Assembly (NCBI GenBank): GCA_025964695.1
Contig: JAOPYK010000118.1
Span: 1-32,009, forward strand
Source of the DNA: Streptosporangiaceae bacterium
Lineage (GTDB): Bacteria; Actinomycetota; Actinomycetes; Streptosporangiales; Streptosporangiaceae
Length of the DNA stretch: 32,009 bases
Direction of reading: 5' to 3'
Shown: positions 15,296 through 22,344 of the stretch, one piece after another
Numbering within the stretch: the stretch's first letter is position 1
Layout: every line of letters begins with the position of its first letter
The notes under the pieces: generated by a model
The model's database searches: none
Told to the model about the DNA's origin: nothing
The model's input: only the letters and a program-made list of their open reading frames with translations
Program-made: the position numbers and the translations under genes

Positions 15296-16429
15296 CTATC
15301 CCGCCATCCCGGCTCTCCCGGGGTCGAGGGGGTCATGGTGGATCCGGGTCGGTGGCACGCCCAGTCCCTGCAGGCGCTGCACCGTCTGGATGATCATGGC
15401 GGCGGGGCCGGCGACGTAGACATCGCGGTCGTCCCAGTCGTGGAACCGGGCGAGGGCCTCGGGCACCGTCCCCTGCATGCCGTCGAAGGTGGTTTCCTCG
15501 GAGACCACCGGCACCACGTACAGCCAGGGGTAGGTCGATTCGAGCAGGCGGAGGTCGGGCAGGTCGTACAGTTCGCGTTCGGTGCGCGCCCCCACGATCA
15601 GGTGGACGTTACGGTGCCGCCCGGTCATGATGACCTGCTCGGCGATGGCCTTGAGCGGAGCGAGCCCGGTGCCGCCGGCCACCAGCAGCAGGTCGCGGTC
15701 CGAATCGGGGTCCAGGGCCATGCCGCCCATGGCCGGCCCGAGCAGCAGGGTGTCACCGACCTTGGTGTCGCGGACCAGTGACCCGCTGACCCAGCCGGCC
15801 CGCAGGGCGCGCACATGGAATCGCAGCACGCCGTCCTCGCGGGGGGCGTTGGCGATGGAGTAGGGCCGCCAGACGCGCGGCCAGCGAGCGGTCTGCACGG
15901 TGACGTACTGGCCGGCGGTATAGCCGAGCCGCTGGCCGGGGCGCACGGTGAGCGTCGCGATGTCCCCGGTCCGGCGTTCGTGCTCCAGCACCTCGGCGAT
16001 CCACCAGGGCGGCGCGGTCGTGGCGCTCTCGTCGGCGGAGCGGATCATCAGCCCGGCCGCCGCCTCGTAGGCGGCGAGCCAGGCGGCCTCGACCTCGCCG
16101 GTCCAGGCGTCGCCGGAGAAGGCGCGGATCGTGGCGATCAGCGCCTGCCCGACCGCGGCATAGTGCTCGCCGACCACTCCGAACTTGCGATGGTCCTGCC
16201 CGAGCCGCCCGAGATAGGTGGCGAGCGCGTCAGGGCTGTCCAGGCTCCAGACGATCTTGGTGAGTGCGTGAAAGAGTCGGTCGCGCTGGGCGTCCATCGC
16301 AGGTGGGAACAGCGCGCGCAGGCGCGGATTCTCCGCGAAGAGCCTGCCGTAGAAATAGGCGGCGGCCTTTTCGGCGAATGGCTCGATGTGAGCGAAGCTC
16401 TCTTTGACCAGCCGGGGATTCAATGACAT
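15296..16429 (-). CDS. Flavohemoglobin (globin + FAD/NAD reductase)
   Basis: A 377-residue two-part enzyme, probably a nitric oxide dioxygenase. Residues 1-135 are a globin with proximal H80 (DHRKFGV), distal Y27 (YFYGRLF) and Q48 (DAQRDRLF), the set found in Hmp. Residues 140-250 form the FAD-binding barrel with RPYSIA (188-193). The NAD-binding part has AGGTGLAPLK (251-260). It would turn NO plus O2 into nitrate using NAD(P)H. ATG 16429 begins the conserved globin helix. It is monocistronic: a 15-base hairpin follows the stop and a 658-base intergenic region precedes it. No NsrR-type site was recognised. Some actinomycete homologues have unusual electron donors. Confidence 0.9.
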   Translation of the reverse strand: MSLNPRLVKESFAHIEPFAEKAAAYFYGRLFAENPRLRALFPPAMDAQRDRLFHALTKIVWSLDSPDALATYLGRLGQDHRKFGVVGEHYAAVGQALIATIRAFSGDAWTGEVEAAWLAAYEAAAGLMIRSADESATTAPPWWIAEVLEHERRTGDIATLTVRPGQRLGYTAGQYVTVQTARWPRVWRPYSIANAPREDGVLRFHVRALRAGWVSGSLVRDTKVGDTLLLGPAMGGMALDPDSDRDLLLVAGGTGLAPLKAIAEQVIMTGRHRNVHLIVGARTERELYDLPDLRLLESTYPWLYVVPVVSEETTFDGMQGTVPEALARFHDWDDRDVYVAGPAAMIIQTVQRLQGLGVPPTRIHHDPLDPGRAGMAG

Positions 16430-16616
16430 CTGTCAAGCTCGCCCCCTGGTAATCACATTCCGGGCAATCGACGCACCGATCACACGAGCCGCCTCAACGG
16501 TCAGATGATGTTCTCCTGCTTGATAGCGAGTGTGCACCTGAGAGCGGTCTGGCTCAACCGATTCCGCCCAGGACGTCCACATAGACACGATGGGTAGTCA
16601 CTCTATGATTTTCCGT

Positions 16617-16628
16617 AATCGAACGATT
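16617..16628. promoter_or_regulatory. Palindrome in the flavohemoglobin upstream region
   Basis: AATCG-AA-CGATT is a 12-base inverted repeat, 188 bases upstream of the flavohemoglobin start and only 16 bases from the next palindrome. It is a candidate regulator site. Confidence 0.3.
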
Positions 16629-16644
16629 CGCCGCGTTTTTGGTG

Positions 16645-16658
16645 ATACCGATCGGTAT
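16645..16658. promoter_or_regulatory. Perfect 14-base palindrome, operator candidate
   Basis: ATACCGATCGGTAT is perfectly self-complementary. It lies in the AT-rich part of the divergent region between the flavohemoglobin and peptidase C26 genes. The form fits TetR-type operators; no assigned regulator is nearby. Confidence 0.4.
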
Positions 16659-17028
16659 GAAACGGCCTCTTATGCGGACGGGTCACCATGGGTCAGATGA
16701 GCCGTCCGAGGCCCTCAATTCGTGCACGGATCGTGATCCTGTGGCCGGATGGGCCGGCCGCTCGATCATGTGCACCGTCCCGCGGTGGAGAAACGCCAAC
16801 CCCTGGGAGAAGAAACCCCGCGGCGGGGGATCATCGTCACCCGGCGGGGAACGGACCCCGGGTCAGGGCATGGCTCATCAAGATCATTCAAGGCCGCGCC
16901 CGGGCGCGCCGTGTCTCCGCTTTGGTCTGCGAGAATCGGGGGCGTAAGGCAAGCTGTCGTGTGCTATCCAGGGGTGGGGCGTCCCGGAAAACCGGCCATG
17001 CGTCATGATGGGCTGGCAGATACGGGCG

Positions 17029-17046
17029 TATAAGGTCCAAAGGACC
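17029..17046 (+). promoter_or_regulatory. Promoter element and inverted repeat before the peptidase C26 gene
   Basis: TATAAG (17029-17034) is a good -10 hexamer. It runs straight into GGTCC-AAA-GGACC (17034-17046), a perfect 13-base inverted repeat where the transcript would start. A repressor bound there would block initiation. The -35 region is not clear. Confidence 0.4.
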
Positions 17047-17087
17047 CGAGCACGCGGCGGAACCGACTGCAGGAGGGGATTCCCGGG

Positions 17088-17813
17088 ATGGGAGAGCCGG
17101 CACAGAGCACTGGTTCCCGGCCGCTCATCGGCATCACGACCTATTTCGAGGCGGCCCGGTGGGGCGTCTGGGTGCGCGAGGCGGCGCTGCTGCCCATGCC
17201 GTATCTGCGGTCGGTGGAGCGGGCGGGCGGCGTGCCGGTCCTGCTGCCGCCGGCCGGCACGCGGGGACTGGACTCCCTCATGCGCGGGCTGGACGGCGTC
17301 GTGTTCGCCGGCGGCGGTGACGTCGACCCGTCGCTGTACGGCGAGGAACGCCACGAGGCGACGGGCGAGCCGCAGCCGCAGCGTGACCGGTTCGAGCTCG
17401 CGCTGCTGCGGGCCGTCATCGACGCGGACCTGCCGTTCCTGGCCATCTGCCGGGGGATGCAGGTGCTCAACGTGGTCCGCGGCGGAGTGCTGATCCAGCA
17501 TCTCCCGGAGGTCGTCGGCCATGAAGGTCACGCGCTGGGACCTGGCAAGGTGGGCACCCACCCGGTGCAGATCAGCGTCACCAGCGCGGTGGGAAAGATC
17601 CTCGGTGAGACCGCCACCGTGCCCACCTACCACCACCAGGCCGTCAAGCGGCTCGGCACCGGTCTCGTGGCGGTCGCCTGGAGCGACGACCAGGTCGTCG
17701 AGGCGGTCGAGTTGCAGGGCCACCGGTTCGGCCTCGGTGTGCAGTGGCACCCGGAGGAGGGCGACGACCTGCGGCTGTTCGAGGCACTGGTAGCCGAGGC
17801 CGCCGGGCGTTAG
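17088..17813 (+). CDS. Gamma-glutamyl hydrolase-like class I amidotransferase (peptidase C26)
   Basis: A 241-residue enzyme of the PuuD type, which cleaves gamma-glutamyl bonds such as that in gamma-glutamyl-GABA during polyamine breakdown. Family landmarks are IGITTYFEAARWGVWVREAA at the start, DGVVFAGGGDVDPSLYGEE, the nucleophile in FLAICRGMQVLNVVRGG, SVTSAVGKILG, TYHHQAVKRLG, and the His-Glu pair in GVQWHPEEGDD. ATG 17088 has AGGAGGGG at 17071-17078. The glutamine-synthetase-like ligase and aldehyde dehydrogenase usually next to puuD are absent here, so the physiological substrate is open. A strong hairpin ends the unit 42 bases after the stop. Confidence 0.9.
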   Translation: MGEPAQSTGSRPLIGITTYFEAARWGVWVREAALLPMPYLRSVERAGGVPVLLPPAGTRGLDSLMRGLDGVVFAGGGDVDPSLYGEERHEATGEPQPQRDRFELALLRAVIDADLPFLAICRGMQVLNVVRGGVLIQHLPEVVGHEGHALGPGKVGTHPVQISVTSAVGKILGETATVPTYHHQAVKRLGTGLVAVAWSDDQVVEAVELQGHRFGLGVQWHPEEGDDLRLFEALVAEAAGR

Positions 17814-17854
17814 CGGCTGCCACCGCGCGTGCGCAGCGGTTGCGTGCGACCACA

Positions 17855-17876
17855 CCGGCCGGGACCCCCCGGCCGG
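17855..17876 (+). terminator. Strong GC hairpin after the peptidase C26 gene
   Basis: CCGGCCGGG (17855-17863) pairs perfectly with CCCGGCCGG (17868-17876) across a 4-base loop. It lies 42 bases after the stop and 8 bases from the end of the opposing dehydrogenase remnant. Confidence 0.7.
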
Positions 17877-17883
17877 CGAAGAG

Positions 17884-18095
17884 TCAGTAGGGCCTGGGCA
17901 GCCCGAGGTCGTGCTGGGCGATGTGCGCGAGCACCATCTCCTCGGCCACGGGGATGTTCTTGCCGATGCGGGCGTCACGGAACAGGCGCGCCACCGGATA
18001 CTCCAGCGAGTAGGCCGTCCCTCCGTGCGGCTGGAAGCCCGGTCGGCCGCCTGCCAGGCAGCGTCCGCGGCGGGGCGGGCCACCTGCGCAGGTGG
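17884..18095 (-). pseudogene. C-terminal remnant of an acyl-CoA dehydrogenase with a frameshift
   Basis: One minus-strand frame reads HGGTAYSLEYPVARLFRDAR, then IGKNIPVAEEMVLAHI, the closing segment of acyl-CoA dehydrogenases (GG-x3-EYP-x2-R-x3-D-x-R-I). The codons before it lie in another frame: QVARPAADAAWQAADRA, which is the helix that normally precedes. The two are joined by a one-base deletion near 18036-18040. The remaining roughly 300 N-terminal residues are missing. The remnant lies between the peptidase C26 terminator and a TetR gene on the same strand, so the TetR protein may once have controlled a full dehydrogenase gene. Confidence 0.75.
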
Positions 18096-18134
18096 GCACG
18101 TGGCCGTACTGCTCCGGTCAATTCACTACGCGCG

Positions 18135-18152
18135 ATCTACATCGTAAAGGCG
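18135..18152 (-). promoter_or_regulatory. 18-base motif, copy B, upstream of the dehydrogenase remnant
   Basis: ATCTACATCGTAAAGGCG on the plus strand differs from copy A (15189-15206) at two bases. On the minus strand it reads TTTAC-GAT-GTAGA, a near-palindrome, and lies between the TetR stop and the dehydrogenase remnant. CTGACG about 18 bases before TAGATC could form a weak promoter. Confidence 0.35.
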
Positions 18153-18159
18153 GGTGCCG

Positions 18160-18735
18160 TCAGCGAAGATAGCGGGTGACGATCCGGGCGATCAGCTCGG
18201 CGACCCGTTCAGCCGGCTCGGCGGGCAGCAGGACATGGCTGAGGGTCAGCCGGACGGCCGCGTCGACCAGCTCGGTCACCGCCTCCCGGTCCAGCTCGGG
18301 CCAGTGCCGGATCACGTGCTCGATGATGCGGGTGCGGGCGGAGAACAGCATGGGCTCGGCCTGCGTGGTGAACAGCGGCAGGAGGTCCTCGCTGCCGGCC
18401 CCGGTCAGCACCGCCTTCTTGAACGGATCGTCGGCCGCGGTCTCCAGACTGTAGGCGACCGCCGCCGCCACGGCCGAATGCAGGTCGTCGTGGCGGGAGA
18501 GCGCCTCGTCGACGCCGTCGAGGTAGTGCTCGTGGTCGCGCAGCATCAGCGCCCGGGTGAGCCCCAGCTTGTCGCCGAACTCGTTGTAGACGGTCTGCCG
18601 GCTGACCCCCGCCGCGTCCGCGATGTCCTGCATCCGGACACCTCGGTACCCGCGCTGGGTGATGAGCTCTGCCGCGGCGTCGAGCAGGTCCCCGCGCACG
18701 GACCGTCCGGTCCGTCTCTCCGTGTCACGCTGCAT
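18160..18735 (-). CDS. TetR family transcriptional regulator
   Basis: A 191-residue repressor. The DNA-binding domain is RGDLLDAAAELITQRGYRGV followed by MQDIADAAGVSRQTVYNEFG and DKLGL. The C-terminal helical domain is unassigned. ATG 18735 is favoured over GTG 18741 because TTGACA (18770-18765) and AATCTT (18747-18742), 17 bases apart, place the transcript start almost on that ATG, giving a leaderless mRNA. The gene diverges from a methyltransferase gene over about 60 bases containing an inverted repeat. Downstream on the same strand is the decayed acyl-CoA dehydrogenase tail, so fatty-acyl or steroid-type ligands are possible, but unproven. Confidence 0.9.
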   Translation of the reverse strand: MQRDTERRTGRSVRGDLLDAAAELITQRGYRGVRMQDIADAAGVSRQTVYNEFGDKLGLTRALMLRDHEHYLDGVDEALSRHDDLHSAVAAAVAYSLETAADDPFKKAVLTGAGSEDLLPLFTTQAEPMLFSARTRIIEHVIRHWPELDREAVTELVDAAVRLTLSHVLLPAEPAERVAELIARIVTRYLR

Positions 18736-18745
18736 GGCCACAAGA

Positions 18746-18770
18746 TTGACGGAGTGGAGTCAGGTGTCAA
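18746..18770. promoter_or_regulatory. Divergent promoter/operator between TetR and methyltransferase genes
   Basis: TTGAC (18746-18750) and GTCAA (18766-18770) are inverted halves spaced by 15 bases. The right half is the minus-strand -35 element (TTGACA) of the TetR gene. Binding there by the TetR protein would give autoregulation and could also control the methyltransferase gene. Confidence 0.4.
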
Positions 18771-18798
18771 GTTCGGCGCCCGTCCATATGATCGCGCC

Positions 18799-19608
18799 AT
18801 GACCGACGAGAAGGACTATCTCCAGCTCAACAAGGCGATGTGGGACGAACGTGTGGCGATCCACGTCGCCAGTGACTTCTACGACGTGGCCGGTTTCCGT
18901 GCGGGCGGGCAGACGCTCCGGGACTTCGAGCCGGCCGAGGCCGGCGACGTGACCGGGCTCAGCCTGATCCACCTGCAGTGCCATTTCGGCCTGGACACAT
19001 TGTCGTGGGCGCGGCGGGGAGCACGGGTGAGCGGCCTGGACTTCTCCGAGCCCGCCGTCGAGACGGCGCGATCACTCGCCGCCGAGTGCCGGCTCGACGC
19101 GCGGTTCGTCGCCTCGGACGTGTACGACGCCGTCGCGGTGCTGGGGGAGACCTATGACGTCGTCTACACGGGGCTGGGCGCGCTGAACTGGCTGCCGGAC
19201 CTCGGCCGGTGGGCGGGGGTGGTGGCGGACCTGCTCAACCCCGGAGGCTTCCTCTACCTGCCCGAGTTCCACCCGTTCGGCTACGTGCTCGATGAGGCGG
19301 AGGGCCACACCGTGGCCTATGACTACTTCGACCGGAACCCGCAGGTCTGGGACGAGCCCGGCACCTACGCCGATCAGGGCGCGGACCTGGCCAACACGAA
19401 GTCCGTCGAGTTCTTCCACGGCCTCGGCGACGTGGTCACCGCGCTGGTGGCGGCCGGGCTGCGCATCGACTTCCTGCACGAGCACGACTACACGCTCTTC
19501 CCGCGCTTCACCTCCATGGAGCGGCTGCCCGGCGGGGTGTTCCGGATGCCCGAAGGCCGCCCCCGGGTGCCGCTGATGTACTCACTACGGGCCACTGGCC
19601 CTGCTTGA
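18799..19608 (+). CDS. Class I SAM-dependent methyltransferase
   Basis: A 269-residue methyltransferase. The SAM-binding motif I is LIHLQCHFGLDTLSWARRGA (a variant with HFGLDT in place of E/D-x-G-x-G), motif II is VSGLDFSEPAVETA, and motif III/IV is YDVVYTGLGALNWLPDLGRW. The C-terminal half has FLYLPEFHPFGYVLDE and a tyrosine-rich region that may bind the acceptor. ATG 18799 begins the conserved NKAMWDERV block; no strong ribosome-binding site is seen. It is divergent from the TetR gene and may be under its control, as with resistance or detoxification methyltransferases. The acceptor is unknown. Confidence 0.88.
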   Translation: MTDEKDYLQLNKAMWDERVAIHVASDFYDVAGFRAGGQTLRDFEPAEAGDVTGLSLIHLQCHFGLDTLSWARRGARVSGLDFSEPAVETARSLAAECRLDARFVASDVYDAVAVLGETYDVVYTGLGALNWLPDLGRWAGVVADLLNPGGFLYLPEFHPFGYVLDEAEGHTVAYDYFDRNPQVWDEPGTYADQGADLANTKSVEFFHGLGDVVTALVAAGLRIDFLHEHDYTLFPRFTSMERLPGGVFRMPEGRPRVPLMYSLRATGPA

Positions 19609-19693
19609 GCCATCGGCGCACGGATGTCACGGTGTGATCGCGATGAGTCCGAAGCCCTGCACTGGCAGCTACCGCTACTGACATTGTGGGGTC

Positions 19694-21367
19694 ATGGCCA
19701 TCGATTCGGGTGGAAATCCTCGTCTCGGTCCTGTCCTTCTCGCGCTGGCGGCCGCGGTCCCTCCGGCCCTGGGCGGCGTGGGCCTGTGGGGAACGGTCCA
19801 AGGCCATCCCGTCCAGGCGGCCGGCGCCCTGCTGACCTACGAGGTGCTCGTCGTGCTGGCGGGCATCCTGGTCCAGGCGCACGGTGAGCTGAGGAAGCAC
19901 TGGGCGGCGCGCTTCCCCGAGGCGGTCGACGCCGCACTGCGCCGCCGGTTCTCCCGTTACGGCCGTCGTTACCGGCGTTTCCTGGCCGAGGCCCATCGCG
20001 ACATCGACTTGAGAGGACCCTGGGCTCGCGGGGCCCTGACGATGGACCACCTGTTCGTGGACATCGACCTGGTGCCGCGATCCGATGCCACCGGCGCGGA
20101 CGCCGGGCCGCCCGGGTCGGTCTGGGGCTTCCTGCGGAGCTCCGAGCGGACGGCAGTGACGATCATCGGTGCGGCCGGCGGTGGCAAGACGACGCTGCTC
20201 AAGCACCTGACGCTGGTGCTGGCCGGTAACCGGCGGGCCGGCTGGCCGGTGGGGGCGCCGCGGCACAAGACACCGATCCTGCTGTTCTTGCGCGAGCACG
20301 GCACCGCGATCGCCGCCGATCCCGCCATCTCACTGCCCGAGCTGGTGCGGAGGTCGGCGAGGTTCGCGCGGGCGGTCGAGCCACCGCGCTGGTTCGACCA
20401 GCAGCTGGAGACCGGCCGCTGCGTGGTCCTCCTGGACGGGCTGGACGAGGTCGCCCGCGAGGAGGACCGGCGGGCGATCGCCGACTGGGTGGAACGCCAG
20501 GTCGGCGCCTATCCGGGCTGCCGCTTCGCCCTGACCTCCCGGTCGTACGGGGGTGACGCGGGGCCGCCGGCGGCGGCCCTGACCGTGCGGATCGATCCCT
20601 TCGGCCCCGGCCAGGCTGCTCTGCTCCTGCACCGCTGGTACGCGGCGACGGGCCGCCGGGCCGTTCAACGGGGAGACGGTGCCGGGCCGAGGGCGGGCAT
20701 GGCGCAGGAACTGCTGGGCGGCCTGCGGGCCGGTCCGGGACCTTCCGAGCTCGCCGCCAGCCCGCTGCTGCTGACCATGAGCGCCAACGTGCACGCGTAC
20801 CGCGGCACGCTTGCGGGCAGCCGGACCCGCCTCTACGGGGAGTTCTTCCAGGTGCTCCTCGGCAGGCGATCCGACCTGATCGGGACAGGACAGGAGCTGA
20901 CCCTGGCCCAGAAGAAGGACGTGCTCGGCGTGCTCGCGTGGCACCTGATGGAGCACGAGGTCCGCGACATCGCCCCCACCGCCGCCGCCGATGTGATCGC
21001 TCCGGTGCTGGCGGGCGTACGGCCCCAGATGGATCCGCAGGACTTCCTCGCCTCGGTCGAGCGGACCACCGGGCTGCTGCTGGAACGGGAGAACGGCCTG
21101 TACTGCTTCGCCCACCGGTCCCTGCAGGAGTACCTCGCGGCATCGTACCTCGCCGGGTCGGCCCGGCCGGAACCGCTGATCCCTCACCTCGGCCGCGACT
21201 GGTGGCGGGAGACCACGCTGTTCTACGCGGCCCAGGCGGACGCCTCCCCGCTCGTCACGGCCTGCCTCGACCAGGGGGCCCTGTCGTTCGCCTCGGAACT
21301 CGCCGACCGGGCCTGGCGCCTCGATCCGGAGCTGGGCCGCAGGGTCGCGAAGCTGCTCGAGCGGTGA
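19694..21367 (+). CDS. Membrane-anchored NACHT-family NTPase
   Basis: A 557-residue STAND NTPase. Two transmembrane helices at about residues 11-30 and 42-60 anchor it. A basic linker (RRRFSRYGRRYRRF) leads to the NACHT domain: Walker A GAAGGGKTT (159-167), Walker B VVLLDGLDEV (244-253), and sensor-1 FALTSRSYG (278-286). The C-terminal part ends in the NACHT-type CFAHRSLQEYLAASYL motif and a short helical tail. There are no LRR, TPR or WD repeats, so it lacks a classic sensor; ligand sensing may use the short C-terminal domain or the membrane. Relatives act in phage defence or in developmental signalling; which applies is not visible. ATG 19694 has only a weak ribosome-binding site. It stands as a single gene. 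Confidence 0.88.
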   Translation: MAIDSGGNPRLGPVLLALAAAVPPALGGVGLWGTVQGHPVQAAGALLTYEVLVVLAGILVQAHGELRKHWAARFPEAVDAALRRRFSRYGRRYRRFLAEAHRDIDLRGPWARGALTMDHLFVDIDLVPRSDATGADAGPPGSVWGFLRSSERTAVTIIGAAGGGKTTLLKHLTLVLAGNRRAGWPVGAPRHKTPILLFLREHGTAIAADPAISLPELVRRSARFARAVEPPRWFDQQLETGRCVVLLDGLDEVAREEDRRAIADWVERQVGAYPGCRFALTSRSYGGDAGPPAAALTVRIDPFGPGQAALLLHRWYAATGRRAVQRGDGAGPRAGMAQELLGGLRAGPGPSELAASPLLLTMSANVHAYRGTLAGSRTRLYGEFFQVLLGRRSDLIGTGQELTLAQKKDVLGVLAWHLMEHEVRDIAPTAAADVIAPVLAGVRPQMDPQDFLASVERTTGLLLERENGLYCFAHRSLQEYLAASYLAGSARPEPLIPHLGRDWWRETTLFYAAQADASPLVTACLDQGALSFASELADRAWRLDPELGRRVAKLLER

Positions 21368-21383
21368 TCCCGCCGGCCAGGGT

Positions 21384-21809
21384 TCAGCGGATGTCGCGGG
21401 CGGTGCGCCGCAGCCACAGCAGGCCGAGCACGGGCAGGATCAGCGGTACGAAGCCGTACCCCACGCCATAGCCCGACCAGACCGTGGCGTCCGGAAAGGC
21501 CGACCGGTCGAAGACGCTGAACGTGCCGACGGCGAGGACCCCGACGAGCTCCACGCTGCACGAGATCACCGCGATGCGGTGAGAGAGCCGGCCGGAGCGG
21601 CTCAGCATCACGGTGGCGAGGATGTAGACGACGGCCGCGAACGCCGACAACAGATAGGCCACCGGCGCCTGCGAGAACCGGGTGGCGATCTGCAGCCCGG
21701 CCCGGGAGGTCGCCGCCACGGCGAAGATCGCGTACACCGTGATCAGGATGCGGCCGGGACCGCTCCGGCGGGCGGGCGCGGGCGCCTCGGACGTCTGTGG
21801 CTCAGACAT
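21384..21809 (-). CDS. Small integral membrane protein (four helices)
   Basis: A 141-residue protein with four hydrophobic segments, among them [39 protein letters not shown] and [14 protein letters not shown]. The short N-terminal tail is proline- and alanine-rich. It begins inside the end of the upstream membrane-protein gene (8-base overlap), so the two are translationally coupled and may form a complex. I recognise it only as a conserved actinobacterial membrane protein; no catalytic residue stands out. It converges on the NACHT gene with a gap of 16 bases. Confidence 0.8.
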   Translation of the reverse strand: MSEPQTSEAPAPARRSGPGRILITVYAIFAVAATSRAGLQIATRFSQAPVAYLLSAFAAVVYILATVMLSRSGRLSHRIAVISCSVELVGVLAVGTFSVFDRSAFPDATVWSGYGVGYGFVPLILPVLGLLWLRRTARDIR

Positions 21810-22170
21810 GGGGGGTCCGCCAGACCTGCTGCATGCGCACGATCAGCACCGCCATCACCAGATACGCCACCACCAGGACGCCCGACCCCCAGCGGCTGCG
21901 GTCGGCCCGGCCCCAGAGCCCCGCCAATGGCGGCAGGAGGAGGGAACCTGCCAGATACAGCGAGAACAGCGGGATCCCGCCGTCCGGGCGTTGCCCATCG
22001 GTCATCTTGAGCACCGCCAGCACGGCCTGCACCAGCAGGGCGATTTCCGCTACCGCGAGCCCGATCAGCTGGGAGAGCCCGACAGGACGCTTCAACACCG
22101 TCATGAGCGCGCTCCAGGCCGCCAGCGCCAGGGCAATGGAGATCAGTGTGACCGCCACGGCATCGATCAC
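21802..22170 (-). CDS. Small integral membrane protein (three to four helices)
   Basis: A 122-residue membrane protein. The hydrophobic segments include [58 protein letters not shown] and [14 protein letters not shown]. It heads the two-gene unit with the 141-residue membrane protein; their frames overlap by 8 bases. Function unknown. A transporter or signalling role is guesswork. The start ATG at 22170 has GAGGAGA about 8 bases upstream on the minus strand. Confidence 0.8.
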   Translation of the reverse strand: MIDAVAVTLISIALALAAWSALMTVLKRPVGLSQLIGLAVAEIALLVQAVLAVLKMTDGQRPDGGIPLFSLYLAGSLLLPPLAGLWGRADRSRWGSGVLVVAYLVMAVLIVRMQQVWRTPHV

Positions 22171-22242
22171 GGATCTGTCTCCTCTTCGGATGGGTTCCCT
22201 TGGGGTTCCGTTGGGTTGCGCGCCCGAGAAAGTCTAACGACG

Positions 22243-22270
22243 ACCCGCCGCGGGGTCCTGACGGGCGGGT
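22243..22270. promoter_or_regulatory. Inverted repeat upstream of tex
   Basis: ACCCGCC (22243-22249) and GGCGGGT (22264-22270) are perfect inverted arms spaced by 14 bases, within the divergent region between the membrane-protein pair and tex. It could be an operator or an mRNA hairpin. Confidence 0.25.
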
Positions 22271-22344
22271 GGCGCGACAACGGGTGCCGAACACCGGGAC
22301 AATGCTCTTCGGGCCACAGGGAGAAGAGGCGGGTCACAATCGTT

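Larger units (their letters stand above)
16430..17087. other. 658-base divergent intergenic region with palindromes
   Basis: No supported gene: open frames at 16639, 16688 and 16749 have no ribosome-binding site and no recognisable protein pattern. The part from 16590 to 16665 is AT-richer than the surroundings and carries two palindromes (16617-16628, 16645-16658) and TATGAT (16604-16609), which is one base from a -10 consensus. A third inverted repeat follows a second -10-like element near the 3' end (17029-17046). A small RNA or long 5' leader is possible, but no known riboswitch pattern was recognised. Confidence 0.5.

Noticed and set aside
16780-16880. GC-rich stretch considered as a riboswitch before the peptidase C26 gene
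   Set aside because: No match by eye to the conserved cores of the glycine, TPP, cobalamin or c-di-AMP classes.
18080-18095. Perfect 16-base palindrome CCACCTGCGCAGGTGG
   Set aside because: It lies within the dehydrogenase remnant coding sequence, so it is more likely a coincidence of codons than an operator.
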